Assembly: GCA_902590625.1 (NCBI GenBank)
Contig: CACIXL010000009.1
Span: 1-36,355, forward strand
Direction of reading: 5' to 3'
Source: an uncultured Pelagibacteraceae bacterium
GTDB taxonomy: Bacteria; Pseudomonadota; Alphaproteobacteria; Pelagibacterales; Pelagibacteraceae
Length of the DNA: 36,355 nucleotides
The position numbers were made by a program, and so were the translations under genes. Shown piece after piece: positions 16,699 to 24,241 of this stretch (position 1 is its first letter; each line of letters begins with the position of its first letter). The notes below the pieces were generated by a model. That model had not been told where the DNA came from, did not search any database, and worked only from the letters and a program-made list of their open reading frames with translations.

Positions 16699-17094
16699 TT
16701 ATTCGTATGATTTTACTTCTTTGATGTTTGAACCAAGTGAAGTATTGATTGCTAATTTAATCTTTGCTCTTTCGTCATTATATTTATAAACATTCCTTGC
16801 AAGTTCTATAAATTTTTCTCCAAAATCTTTATTTCTTTCTGCAGCTCTTTTTCCATCTTCGATATCCCACAGCTTAAGATTTATATTCTTCAAATCATTT
16901 ATATGTCTTGAAATACTGCTTTGATCTGGAATAAATTTTTTTACTGTTTCATTTAAAGATGAAAGTTCTTTATTGATATCAACTAATTTTTCTTTGCTAG
17001 ATATTTTAGCTTTTTTGATTTCTAAAATTGTAATTTTATCAAACAATTCTCCCGCCGAAATTTCTGCCAATATTTTGTCTATTTTATTGCTCAT
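16699..17094 (-). CDS. DUF6165-like small protein
   Basis: A 131-residue, charged, helix-rich protein without signal or membrane segments. The N-terminus IDKILAEISAGELFDKITILEIKKAKI fits the 'E-x-S-x-GEL-x-DK-x-TIL-x-K' pattern I associate with Pfam DUF6165. The rest looks like two or three amphipathic helices with possible coiled-coil character (LVDINKELSSLNETVKKF; NVYKYNDERAKIKLAIN). The function is unknown. It diverges from a GT9 heptosyltransferase-type gene across 46 bases, and family members are often found close to such glycosyltransferases, hinting at an envelope-glycan role. Confidence 0.6.
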   Translation of the reverse strand: MSNKIDKILAEISAGELFDKITILEIKKAKISSKEKLVDINKELSSLNETVKKFIPDQSSISRHINDLKNINLKLWDIEDGKRAAERNKDFGEKFIELARNVYKYNDERAKIKLAINTSLGSNIKEVKSYE

Positions 17095-17102
17095 ATTAAT
17101 AT

Positions 17103-17129
17103 TTGACTATATCACGCTTTAAATATACT
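17103..17129 (+). promoter_or_regulatory. Candidate promoter for the GT9 gene
   Basis: TTGACT (17103-17108) matches five of six bases of a -35 element and TATACT (17124-17129) five of six of a -10. The spacer is 15 bases, shorter than the usual 16-18. The start of transcription would fall about 5 bases before the ATG at 17141, giving a near-leaderless message. There is no clear Shine-Dalgarno sequence, which fits. Confidence 0.35.
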
Positions 17130-17140
17130 CGGAATTAATA

Positions 17141-18073
17141 ATGTCAAATATATTAATAATTAAACATGGTTCGCTGGGGGACTTAATTCAAGCGAATGGA
17201 GCAATTAAAGATATAAAAAACTTCTACCCAAATAGAAAAGTTTTCTTACTTACAACTCAACCTTATTCAATTTTTATGTCTGAATGTCCTTATTTAGATG
17301 GTGTGTTAATTGATAAAAGATTACCTAGATGGAATTTATTCTATTTAAATAATTTAAAAAAAACTTTATCAAAATATGATTTTAGTAAAGTTTTTGATTT
17401 GCAAAATTCAGGTCGTACAAAATTTTACAAAAGATTTATAATAAAAAATGTTGAATGGTCATCAACTGAAACAGCTTTAGAACCAGGTCAGCGGAAAAGT
17501 GATTTTGATAAAGATCCCGTCCTAGACAGAATGGAAATACAGCTTAAAAAAAGTGGTATTGAAACTGAATTTACTAAAAATATTGATTTAAGTTGGGCAG
17601 TTGAAAATGCTTCTCATTTAGTTAAAAAATATACAAATAGAGAATATATTCTTTTATTTCCTTTCTGTTCCCCAAAGCTTAAAAATAAAAAATGGCCTTA
17701 CTACAAAGAGCTAATTCAAAAATTAAAACAAGAATTTAAAAATAAGTATTCAGTACTACTTGCTCCAGGCCCCAATGAAATTGAGGAAGCAAATGAATTA
17801 AATGCTAAAGTTGTTTTAGAGAATAACGAATATGTATCATTAAAAACTTTAGTATCTTTAATACACAAAGCAAAACTTATTATCGCAAATGATACAGGCC
17901 CAGCACATATAGCTTCTCATCTAGATAAGAAGGGATTAGTTTTATTCGGAAGTCATACATCAGCAAAAAAAGTGAGTATTGAAAACTTTAATTTTAAAGC
18001 TATCTCAGTGGACAATTTAAAGGATTTAGATGTTAATACTGTTCTAAAGGAAGCTAAAGCTAAATTAGACTAA
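17141..18073 (+). CDS. Family 9 glycosyltransferase (ADP-heptose:LPS heptosyltransferase-like)
   Basis: A 310-residue GT-B fold protein. The N-terminus IIKHGSLGDLIQANGAIKDI is the GT9 acceptor-domain signature (the 'G-x-x-GD' loop). The donor domain has LLFPFCSPKLKNKKWP and LLAPGPNEIEEA, and the C-terminal NDTGPAHIASHLDKKGLVLFG motif is near-universal in heptosyltransferases WaaC, WaaF and WaaQ. It would transfer heptose or a similar sugar from ADP- or GDP-heptose to lipopolysaccharide core at the inner membrane's cytoplasmic face. Which core position is modified cannot be told. The 3' end overlaps the convergent GT4 gene by 14 bases. Confidence 0.85.
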   Translation: MSNILIIKHGSLGDLIQANGAIKDIKNFYPNRKVFLLTTQPYSIFMSECPYLDGVLIDKRLPRWNLFYLNNLKKTLSKYDFSKVFDLQNSGRTKFYKRFIIKNVEWSSTETALEPGQRKSDFDKDPVLDRMEIQLKKSGIETEFTKNIDLSWAVENASHLVKKYTNREYILLFPFCSPKLKNKKWPYYKELIQKLKQEFKNKYSVLLAPGPNEIEEANELNAKVVLENNEYVSLKTLVSLIHKAKLIIANDTGPAHIASHLDKKGLVLFGSHTSAKKVSIENFNFKAISVDNLKDLDVNTVLKEAKAKLD

Positions 18074-19145
18074 TATATTTTTTTACTATTTTTTCCCAAC
18101 TAAAATCTTTTGAAAATTCTAAAGCATTAGCTCCCAGTTCTAAATAGTGATCGTTAGCTAAAGTTTTTAACAAAGTATCGTAAATTGCATTTAAATCATT
18201 TCCATTACATAGATATCCAGTTTGACCACTTTTAATTGCATCTCCCTCACCACCATAAATTCCACCGATTGAGGGTTTTCCGTAAGACGCAGCTTCAATA
18301 TATGTAATACCAAAGCCCTCCACTGATTTTTTATAAATTACAGAAGGCATTACAAAAACATCTGATTGTTCTAGAAAAGCTACCTTTTCTTGTTCTGTAG
18401 ATTTAAAAATTAAATCAACATTTTTTTCTAACCCAAGTTCTTTTCTAAGTTTTAAAAGATTTTTTCTCTCATCGCCATCTCCTATTGAAATATATTTTAA
18501 ACTTGGAAATTTAGGTAAAAGATTTTTTACGGTCATCATAACATTTTGATGGCTTTTCCTGCCATCTAATCTCGAAACAGTAATTAATTTTGGTGATGCA
18601 CTTCCATATATTTTTTTTGCAAATTCTTTAGCTTCTTCATTTATTTGAATAGGATAATTACAGCCAGGGTTAATTACAGTGACATTTTTAACACCTAACT
18701 TCATTGCGAATTCTTTAGTAAATTTTGAATTAGCTATAACGTGGTCTGCCTTAGCTAAGGCAGTTAAAACTCTTTTATTTAATGACGATCCAACTGGATG
18801 GTTAATTTCCTTTGAATGAATTAAGCAAAAAGATTTTGTTTTACTCAATAAATTTTTTTCAATATTTTCAATACTTTTCCAATGATCAAAAAAAGAGGCT
18901 CTTACCTCATTTGATGTTAAGAATTCTTTTACTAGGTTTGCTTTTCTATATTTACGAAAAATTTTAAAACCTGAAACTCTTTCTATATTTAATTTTGAAT
19001 TTTGATCATAATTCTCGTCTCCATCTTGAGTTTCCGCAAAAACTTTTACTGGACCATGATTTAAAAGCGCGTTGGATAAACCTTCCATGAGGTTTTGTAT
19101 TCCACCAAGCTCAGGAGGAAAATTTCTAGTGGAAACCAAAAACAT
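18060..19145 (-). CDS. Family 4 glycosyltransferase
   Basis: A 361-residue GT-B transferase of the GT4/WcaL type. The N-terminus (RNFPPELGGIQNLMEGLSNAL) has the donor/acceptor loop with 'P-x-x-GG-x-x'. VIANSKFTKEFAMKLGV, VINPGCN, and LITVSRLDGRKSHQNVM open the C-terminal donor domain. VFVMPSVIYKKSVEGFGITYIEAASYGKPSI carries the E-x7-E nucleotide-sugar motif. It probably adds a hexose to a surface glycan. The start overlaps the redoxin stop by one base, so they form a minus-strand pair, although no functional link between them is obvious. Confidence 0.86.
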   Translation of the reverse strand: MFLVSTRNFPPELGGIQNLMEGLSNALLNHGPVKVFAETQDGDENYDQNSKLNIERVSGFKIFRKYRKANLVKEFLTSNEVRASFFDHWKSIENIEKNLLSKTKSFCLIHSKEINHPVGSSLNKRVLTALAKADHVIANSKFTKEFAMKLGVKNVTVINPGCNYPIQINEEAKEFAKKIYGSASPKLITVSRLDGRKSHQNVMMTVKNLLPKFPSLKYISIGDGDERKNLLKLRKELGLEKNVDLIFKSTEQEKVAFLEQSDVFVMPSVIYKKSVEGFGITYIEAASYGKPSIGGIYGGEGDAIKSGQTGYLCNGNDLNAIYDTLLKTLANDHYLELGANALEFSKDFSWEKIVKKYISLI

Positions 19146-19702
19146 TAATTAAACCACTTTATGTTACAGCCCATACTTGGAATTTGTTCATCAGGACCTT
19201 TTTGTGTTTGAGCAACCATTTTCATAGCTATTTTTAAATCACTATCACCATTATTTATTGGTTTTAAATCTTTTAACTCTCTGAATCTTCCTCTGTATTG
19301 GAGTTCTAAATTTTTATTGTAACCAAAAAAGTCAGGTGTACATACTGCTCCATACTTTCTCGCAATTTCTTGCGTCTCATCAAATAAATAATTTATGTTA
19401 CCAAAATTATTATTATCAGCAAATTTAATCATATTATCAAAAGAGTCTTCGGGATAATTTTTAGTATCATTTGACATAATAGCTACAGAACTAATTCCAT
19501 CTTTTTTAAGTTCATTACAATCTTTAGCTAAATCTTTGATAATTGCTTTTACGTAGGGACAATGATTGCAGATAAACATTATCAAAGTAGCTTTTTCGCC
19601 TTTAATATCGTTTAAAGTGATTACTTTATTGTTGATTGATTTTAATTTGAAATCCTCAGCTTTTTTTCCAAAATCACAAACCGGGGTTTTAGTTAAGGCC
19701 AT
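19145..19702 (-). CDS. Thioredoxin-fold redoxin (AhpC/TSA-like family protein)
   Basis: A 185-residue cytoplasmic thioredoxin-fold protein without a signal peptide. The active site is C45-N-H-C48 in LIMFICNHCPYVKAI, after FKLKSINNKVITLNDIKGEKATL, which is the usual peroxiredoxin/redoxin N-terminal pattern. YGAVCTPDFFGYNKNLELQYRGR supplies the cis-proline region (CTPDFF). Proteins of this sort are annotated as peroxiredoxin-like or thioredoxin-family proteins. The substrate is unknown. It diverges from the gamma-carbonic anhydrase gene over 41 bases containing a long perfect inverted repeat. Confidence 0.8.
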   Translation of the reverse strand: MALTKTPVCDFGKKAEDFKLKSINNKVITLNDIKGEKATLIMFICNHCPYVKAIIKDLAKDCNELKKDGISSVAIMSNDTKNYPEDSFDNMIKFADNNNFGNINYLFDETQEIARKYGAVCTPDFFGYNKNLELQYRGRFRELKDLKPINNGDSDLKIAMKMVAQTQKGPDEQIPSMGCNIKWFN

Positions 19703-19733
19703 AATGTATTATAAATTATTTAATAATACATTA
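19702..19733. repeat. Perfect 11-bp inverted repeat in a divergent promoter region
   Basis: TAATGTATTAT at 19702-19712 is the exact reverse complement of ATAATACATTA at 19723-19733, with a 10-base spacer. The dyad fills most of the 41-base gap between the divergent redoxin (starts at 19702) and carbonic-anhydrase-like (starts at 19744) genes. It could be an operator read by a dimeric regulator, or overlapping -10 elements for both directions. Its arms also contain TATTAT/ATAATA hexamers close to -10 consensus. Confidence 0.55.
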
Positions 19734-19743
19734 CAGCAATATT

Positions 19744-20247
19744 ATGATTTACGATTTTGAAGGACAAACTCCAAAAATAGATCCAGGCAGTTGGGTTGCA
19801 CCTAACGCTGTTATTATTGGAAGAGTAGAACTAAAAAAGAATTCTAATATTTGGTTTAATACAACTTTAAGAGGAGATCTTGAACCAATTATCATTGGAG
19901 AAAATTCAAACATTCAAGACGGAAGTGTTATTCATACTGATCCAGGTTGTCCAACTATTGTTGGTAATGGAGTAACAGTAGGGCATATGGTTATGCTTCA
20001 TGGCTGTGAGATAGCAGATGATTGCTTGATAGGTATAGGTTCAACAATATTAAACAAAACTAAGATTGGAAAAAATTGTATCATTGGAGCTAATGCACTT
20101 GTCACAGAAAATAAAGTTATACCTGAAAGATCTTTAGTTCTTGGTAGTCCTGGTAAAGTTATTAGACAAGTTACTGATGAAGAAATAGAACACATAAAAG
20201 AAAATGCTAGGGACTATGTTGAAAATTTTAAAAAATATAAAAAATAG
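19744..20247 (+). CDS. Gamma-carbonic anhydrase family protein (left-handed beta-helix hexapeptide)
   Basis: A 167-residue hexapeptide-repeat protein of the YrdA/PaaY/CaiE branch. Imperfect six-residue turns run from about residue 20 to 135, and the C-terminal helix (DEEIEHIKENARDYVENFKKYK) is typical for the trimeric fold. The three zinc histidines are in place: H64 (SVIHTDPG), H81 and H86 (VGHMVMLHGCEI). Many relatives have weak or redox-dependent carbonic anhydrase activity, so true CO2 hydration is not certain. Its 3' end overlaps the next gene by 32 bases or more, depending on that start. Confidence 0.88.
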   Translation: MIYDFEGQTPKIDPGSWVAPNAVIIGRVELKKNSNIWFNTTLRGDLEPIIIGENSNIQDGSVIHTDPGCPTIVGNGVTVGHMVMLHGCEIADDCLIGIGSTILNKTKIGKNCIIGANALVTENKVIPERSLVLGSPGKVIRQVTDEEIEHIKENARDYVENFKKYKK

Positions 20248-21010
20248 TTTATTAATTTTAATTTTACTTACAGGAAATTCTTTTGCAAAAGATATTAGAC
20301 TTCCTAAAGATGTTGGTTCCGGAAATTCTTACAGTAAAAGTCTAGGTTCAGGATTTAAAAAACATGGATATACAATTGTGAACAAAAAAGACGGTCATCC
20401 TGTTAGAGCTGGAGAAAAATCTATTAGATTTGAAGTTAGATTCGGAGATTGTGGTAAAGACAAAGCTCCTGGGACTTGGAATGATTGTGAAGGTTTGAGA
20501 CAAAGGCATGAATTAAGTGGTGATAGATTTAAAGGTAAAGCTTGGTATGCTTATTCAATTTATTTACCAGAAGATTTTGTAAATATTTTTCCAGTAAAAC
20601 TGGCTATGGCTCAATTTCATCAGAAAGGAAGCTGGCCAACTTTGATGTTTCAATTAACAGATGAAGGATATTATGCTGACAGACAGTGGCAATATCAAAC
20701 AGATGAGTTCAGAAAACTATTAGATGTCAAAGATATGATAGGAAAGTGGAATGATATTTTAATTAATATTAATTCAACCTCAAAAGATAAAGGTTTTTAT
20801 AAAGTATGGGTAAATAATGAATTGAAATATGAATTCTCTGGACCAACTACCAAAGGAAATGAAAGTTATTTTAAATTTGGAATTTATCACACGTGGATAA
20901 ATCGATGGGATGAAAATAAACGCGGACCTTTTCCTACTCAAGTAGTTTACTATGATGAAGTTAGAGTTGGCAAATCAAGAGAGGCTGTTACCAAACATTT
21001 AGGGTACTAA
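20216..21010 (+). CDS. Secreted polysaccharide-lyase-fold protein (heparinase-I-like)
   Basis: A 264-residue protein with a clear signal peptide: basic start (MLKILKNIKN), hydrophobic core (SLLILILLTG) and a likely cut after SFA before KDI. The mature part has RFEVRFGDCG, RQRHELSGD, AWYAYSIYLPEDF, LAMAQFHQK, GKWNDILININ and YHTWINRW, followed by YYDEVRVGKS. This order matches the beta-jelly-roll proteins grouped as polysaccharide lyase (Pfam Polysacc_lyase, heparin lyase I type). The substrate is unknown and activity unproven. I chose ATG 20216, which has AGGG just upstream and gives a clean signal peptide; ATG 20204 is the alternative. Either way it overlaps the preceding gene. Its end overlaps the convergent gene by 12 bases. 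Confidence 0.7.
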   Translation: MLKILKNIKNSLLILILLTGNSFAKDIRLPKDVGSGNSYSKSLGSGFKKHGYTIVNKKDGHPVRAGEKSIRFEVRFGDCGKDKAPGTWNDCEGLRQRHELSGDRFKGKAWYAYSIYLPEDFVNIFPVKLAMAQFHQKGSWPTLMFQLTDEGYYADRQWQYQTDEFRKLLDVKDMIGKWNDILININSTSKDKGFYKVWVNNELKYEFSGPTTKGNESYFKFGIYHTWINRWDENKRGPFPTQVVYYDEVRVGKSREAVTKHLGY

Positions 21011-21607
21011 CCAATTCTTTTTATTATTTTCTAAATCAAAAAAAGCTCTACGGTGTCCTTTGGCAGCTAAGTATAACCACTCTATACTTTTAACTTTACA
21101 TCTAATAACACAAAAGTTTTTATAACCAGCTTCACTTTCTTCTTTTGTGTAGTCAAAGTTATCAAATTTATTGTCTAGACCTGATGTTGGTTTATCTGAT
21201 TCAGTTCCTGGTCCATTAGTAACGAGATAACATTTTCTACTTATATGACCTGTTTTATCCCAAGACTCCTTTGTAACATCATCGTTAAAGTGAACGTTAC
21301 ACTCTGTTTTTAATCTTAGCTGAATCTTCTCTTCTTTTCCGTAAAACAAAATTGAACAATTTGGATTTTTTTTAATTTTTTCTATTTTTGATGATCTGAT
21401 GTCACTATGATACTGAACAAAGCTATTTTTTTGATCAGCTTTTCTTAACACGACAACTCTACCATCTAAATCTTTATCATTACCACAAATAAATACAGGT
21501 GTTCTAAATTCAGAAGATCGATCAGTTACAGCATTAGTTAATAGATCCCAAATCTTTTTTTCAATCTCTTTGAAATCTTCATAGTAACTTACAACTTCTC
21601 GTGACAC
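20999..21607 (-). CDS. Pyridoxamine 5'-phosphate oxidase-like flavin-binding protein
   Basis: A 202-residue split-barrel protein. RTPVFICGNDKDLDGRVVVLRKAD and QYHSDIRSSKIEKIKKNPNCSILFYGKEEKIQLRLK follow the PNPOx-like order in which substrate and FMN contacts lie (R-x-V-x-L-R, H-x-D-x-R-S-x-K). The C-terminal IEWLYLAAKGHRRAFFDLE also resembles PNPOx. True PdxH usually ends in a W-x-x-x-R-L-x-P tail; here it ends NWLVP, so it is better called PNPOx-like. The start is GTG at 21607, directly adjacent to the dehydrogenase stop, so the two probably share a transcript. Confidence 0.72.
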   Translation of the reverse strand: MSREVVSYYEDFKEIEKKIWDLLTNAVTDRSSEFRTPVFICGNDKDLDGRVVVLRKADQKNSFVQYHSDIRSSKIEKIKKNPNCSILFYGKEEKIQLRLKTECNVHFNDDVTKESWDKTGHISRKCYLVTNGPGTESDKPTSGLDNKFDNFDYTKEESEAGYKNFCVIRCKVKSIEWLYLAAKGHRRAFFDLENNKKNWLVP

Positions 21608-22477
21608 TTATTTTCTAAATCTTTTGATTAAGCTTGAAGTATCCCATCTTTGGCCACCCATTTTTTGTACTTCAGCATAATATTCATCAATTATTTTTGT
21701 GATAGGTAAGGGTGAATTATTTTTCTTTGCTTCATCCATAGCAATTTTTAAATCTTTCCTCATCCAATCAACAGCAAAACCATAATCAAACTTATCTTCG
21801 ATCATTGTTTTATGTCTATTTTCCATTTGCCAAGATTGTGCAGCGCCTTTTGAAATAACTTCAATTACATCATGCATATTTAAACCTGCGTTCATTCCAA
21901 AATTAATTGCTTCTGACAAACCTTGCACAAGTCCCGCAATACAAATCTGATTAACCATCTTAGTTAATTGACCACTTCCAGACGGTCCAAGTAATTTTAT
22001 TTTCTTACTATAACAATCAATAACTGGTTCAGCTTTTTTAAAAGGAGCTTCATCTCCTCCAACCATTACAGTTAAAATTCCACCTTCAGCTCCAGCTTGT
22101 CCTCCCGAAATAGGAGCATCTAAGAAATCAAAACCTTTTGCTTTCGCTTCTTTATATAACTCTCTAGCAATGTTTGCTGAGGCAGTAGTATTATCTATGT
22201 AGATTGAACCTTTTTTTGCAGTTTTAAACAATCCTTTATCACCTAAAGTAACTTCTCTTAAATCATTATCGTTTCCAACACATGTAAAAATAAAGTCACT
22301 ATCTTTAGCAGCATCCATCGGAGTATCAGCAACATTACCTTTATATTCTTTTGCCCACTTTTCAGCTTTAGCTTTAGTACGATTATAAACGGTTACATTG
22401 TGACCAGCTTTTGATATATAACCAGCCATGGGATAACCCATTACACCAAGACCTATGAAAGAAACTTTACAACTCAT
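21608..22477 (-). CDS. NAD(P)-dependent beta-hydroxyacid dehydrogenase (3-hydroxyisobutyrate dehydrogenase / tartronate semialdehyde reductase family)
   Basis: A 289-residue two-domain protein. FIGLGVMGYPMAGYISKAGH (7-26) is the dinucleotide-binding motif, and YNRTKAKAEKW suggests NADP preference through the arginine after the second strand. DAPISGGQAGAEGGILTVMVGG (120-141) is the substrate-binding signature, and K173 in GSGQLTKMVNQ is the catalytic lysine. Members reduce or oxidise 3-hydroxyisobutyrate, tartronate semialdehyde or succinic semialdehyde, and the substrate cannot be told. Its start codon lies only 2 bases from the divergent MFS gene. Confidence 0.87.
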   Translation of the reverse strand: MSCKVSFIGLGVMGYPMAGYISKAGHNVTVYNRTKAKAEKWAKEYKGNVADTPMDAAKDSDFIFTCVGNDNDLREVTLGDKGLFKTAKKGSIYIDNTTASANIARELYKEAKAKGFDFLDAPISGGQAGAEGGILTVMVGGDEAPFKKAEPVIDCYSKKIKLLGPSGSGQLTKMVNQICIAGLVQGLSEAINFGMNAGLNMHDVIEVISKGAAQSWQMENRHKTMIEDKFDYGFAVDWMRKDLKIAMDEAKKNNSPLPITKIIDEYYAEVQKMGGQRWDTSSLIKRFRK

Positions 22478-22479
22478 TA

Positions 22480-23697
22480 ATGATTAACCTCACGTTAAAT
22501 AAAAAAGTAATTATATTTGGATTTATATTTACATTTTTTTCTAGTTTTGGACAGAGCTTTTTTTTGGGATTGTTTAACGCACCGATAAGAAATGAACTTG
22601 GTATTACTCATGGTCAATTCGGTAGTATCTATGCAAGCGCAACTATTTTTTCAAGTTTACTTCTTATTTGGGTTGGAAAAAAAATAGATGATTATAGAAT
22701 TTTAAATTATTCATTATTTGTAGTTATATTATTATTTGCTTCTTCATTATTTTTTTCATTTATAAATAGTATTTATCTTTTAGCGATTGGAATATTCTTA
22801 ATGAGATTCTCTGGACAAGGTTTAATGAGTCATACTTCCACGACAACCATTTCCAGATTTTTTGAAAGATCTAGAGGAAAGGCTTTAAGTACTATTTGGT
22901 TTGGTTTATCTACTGCAGAATTTATTTTGCCAGTTCTGGTAACTTATTTTTTTCTTATTTATTCGTGGAGAACTGTCTGGCAAGGAATTGCAATACTAAT
23001 AATTCTATTTTTGCCTTTTGTAATTTTAAATACAATTAAGTCGATAAAACTAGATTCAAGAGAGGCAGAACCTAATCCTGGTAATAAAAAACTAAAAATT
23101 AAAAGTTGGAGAAGAAGAGACGTTTTAAAAGATTATAGATTTTATATTGTATCTTTGAACATGCTTGCGATGCCTTGGATCGCGACAGGAGTTTTTGTTT
23201 ATCAATCTTTTATTTCTGACTCAAAAATGTGGGCTATTTACACAATACCTAAAGCTTTTATGGTTTATTCAATAACATCGATAGCAACACTATTTGTTTC
23301 AGGTTTTTTAGTAGATAAATTTACAGGAAGAAAACTTATTATGTATATGAATATACCGTTATTATTTGCCATGATTACTTTATTCTATTTTAACCATGAA
23401 ATATTTGCTTATGTATTCCTTGGATTGATTGGAGTATCTAACGGCTTAGCAAATATACTGGGATCTTCTACTTGGGCGGAAATATATGGAGTAAAATATA
23501 TTGGAAGCATAAAAGCTTTAACAACTGCATTTATGGTTTTTTCAACTGCATTTGGTACAGCAGTATTTGGCTTGTTGATTGATAAAGGATTTACTATAGA
23601 AAATATCGCTTTCGTGGGAGCTACTTACGTCGTTATTTCATTAGCTTTACTAATTTTAATCAGAAAAACAATAGAACCTGTAAGGTTACCAAATTAA
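22480..23697 (+). CDS. MFS transporter
   Basis: A 405-residue protein with about 12 hydrophobic segments. Landmarks are FSSFGQSFFLGLFNAPIRNELGIT after the first helix, the motif-A-like loop WVGKKIDDYR between helices 2 and 3, and its repeat SGFLVDKFTGRK in the second half. STTTISRFFERSRGKALS after helix 4 is typical of the oxalate/formate-antiporter or organic-acid type of MFS. The central loop (residues ~190-215) is basic, as expected for a cytoplasmic loop. The transported compound is unknown; the neighbouring hydroxyacid dehydrogenase makes a small carboxylate plausible. Confidence 0.85.
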   Translation: MINLTLNKKVIIFGFIFTFFSSFGQSFFLGLFNAPIRNELGITHGQFGSIYASATIFSSLLLIWVGKKIDDYRILNYSLFVVILLFASSLFFSFINSIYLLAIGIFLMRFSGQGLMSHTSTTTISRFFERSRGKALSTIWFGLSTAEFILPVLVTYFFLIYSWRTVWQGIAILIILFLPFVILNTIKSIKLDSREAEPNPGNKKLKIKSWRRRDVLKDYRFYIVSLNMLAMPWIATGVFVYQSFISDSKMWAIYTIPKAFMVYSITSIATLFVSGFLVDKFTGRKLIMYMNIPLLFAMITLFYFNHEIFAYVFLGLIGVSNGLANILGSSTWAEIYGVKYIGSIKALTTAFMVFSTAFGTAVFGLLIDKGFTIENIAFVGATYVVISLALLILIRKTIEPVRLPN

Positions 23698-23737
23698 GCT
23701 TGATTTATTAAACCTAATTGAATAAATAACAATCATC

Positions 23738-24238
23738 ATGGCAAGAATTACCGTAGAAGACTGCTTGGAAAAAGTTGATAATCAATATGATTTAGTCCTT
23801 TTAGCTAAAGAGCGAACAGTACAACTAAATGCTGGATCTCCAATGCTTGTTGAAGAGGATAATGACAAGAGAACAATTATTTCATTAAGAGAAATCGGTG
23901 ATGGAAAAATTGACGTTAAAGAAGTTGAAGCAAGCGCTATTAAAAGACTTAGAAAAGAGCCAGACGAAATTGAGCAACAAGAAGAAACAGAAGAAGAGAC
24001 TAATGATGATTTTGAAAATTTATACAAAGGTCAAGTCTCAAAAAGTGGCGTAGCAATTCTGCCATCAAAAAGAACTAGAAGAATTCCAGAGGTAAAAAAA
24101 CCTAGCTTAGCTGATGAAGCATTATCAGAGTTAAAAGCTGAGCAACCTGAGATTAAAGAAGAAAACTTAGATACTGAAGAAGCTCCACTTGAATTAAGTG
24201 AAGAAGCTCCTGTAGAAGAAGAAAATAAATCAGAGTAA
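23738..24238 (+). CDS. rpoZ: DNA-directed RNA polymerase subunit omega, with long acidic C-terminal tail
   Basis: A 166-residue protein. The first ~80 residues are a normal omega subunit: MARITVEDCLEKVDNQYDLVLLAKERT, LNAGSPMLV, DNDKRTIISLREI. The rest is a low-complexity, acidic extension with many Glu residues (EIEQQEETEEETNDDFENLY) and a basic patch, PSKRTRRIPEVKK. E. coli omega is 91 residues and most alphaproteobacterial versions are ~110-140, so this tail is long. Omega helps assemble and stabilise core polymerase and can bind ppGpp. It is 3 bases upstream of dusA, probably co-transcribed. Confidence 0.92.
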   Translation: MARITVEDCLEKVDNQYDLVLLAKERTVQLNAGSPMLVEEDNDKRTIISLREIGDGKIDVKEVEASAIKRLRKEPDEIEQQEETEEETNDDFENLYKGQVSKSGVAILPSKRTRRIPEVKKPSLADEALSELKAEQPEIKEENLDTEEAPLELSEEAPVEEENKSE

Positions 24239-24241
24239 ATC

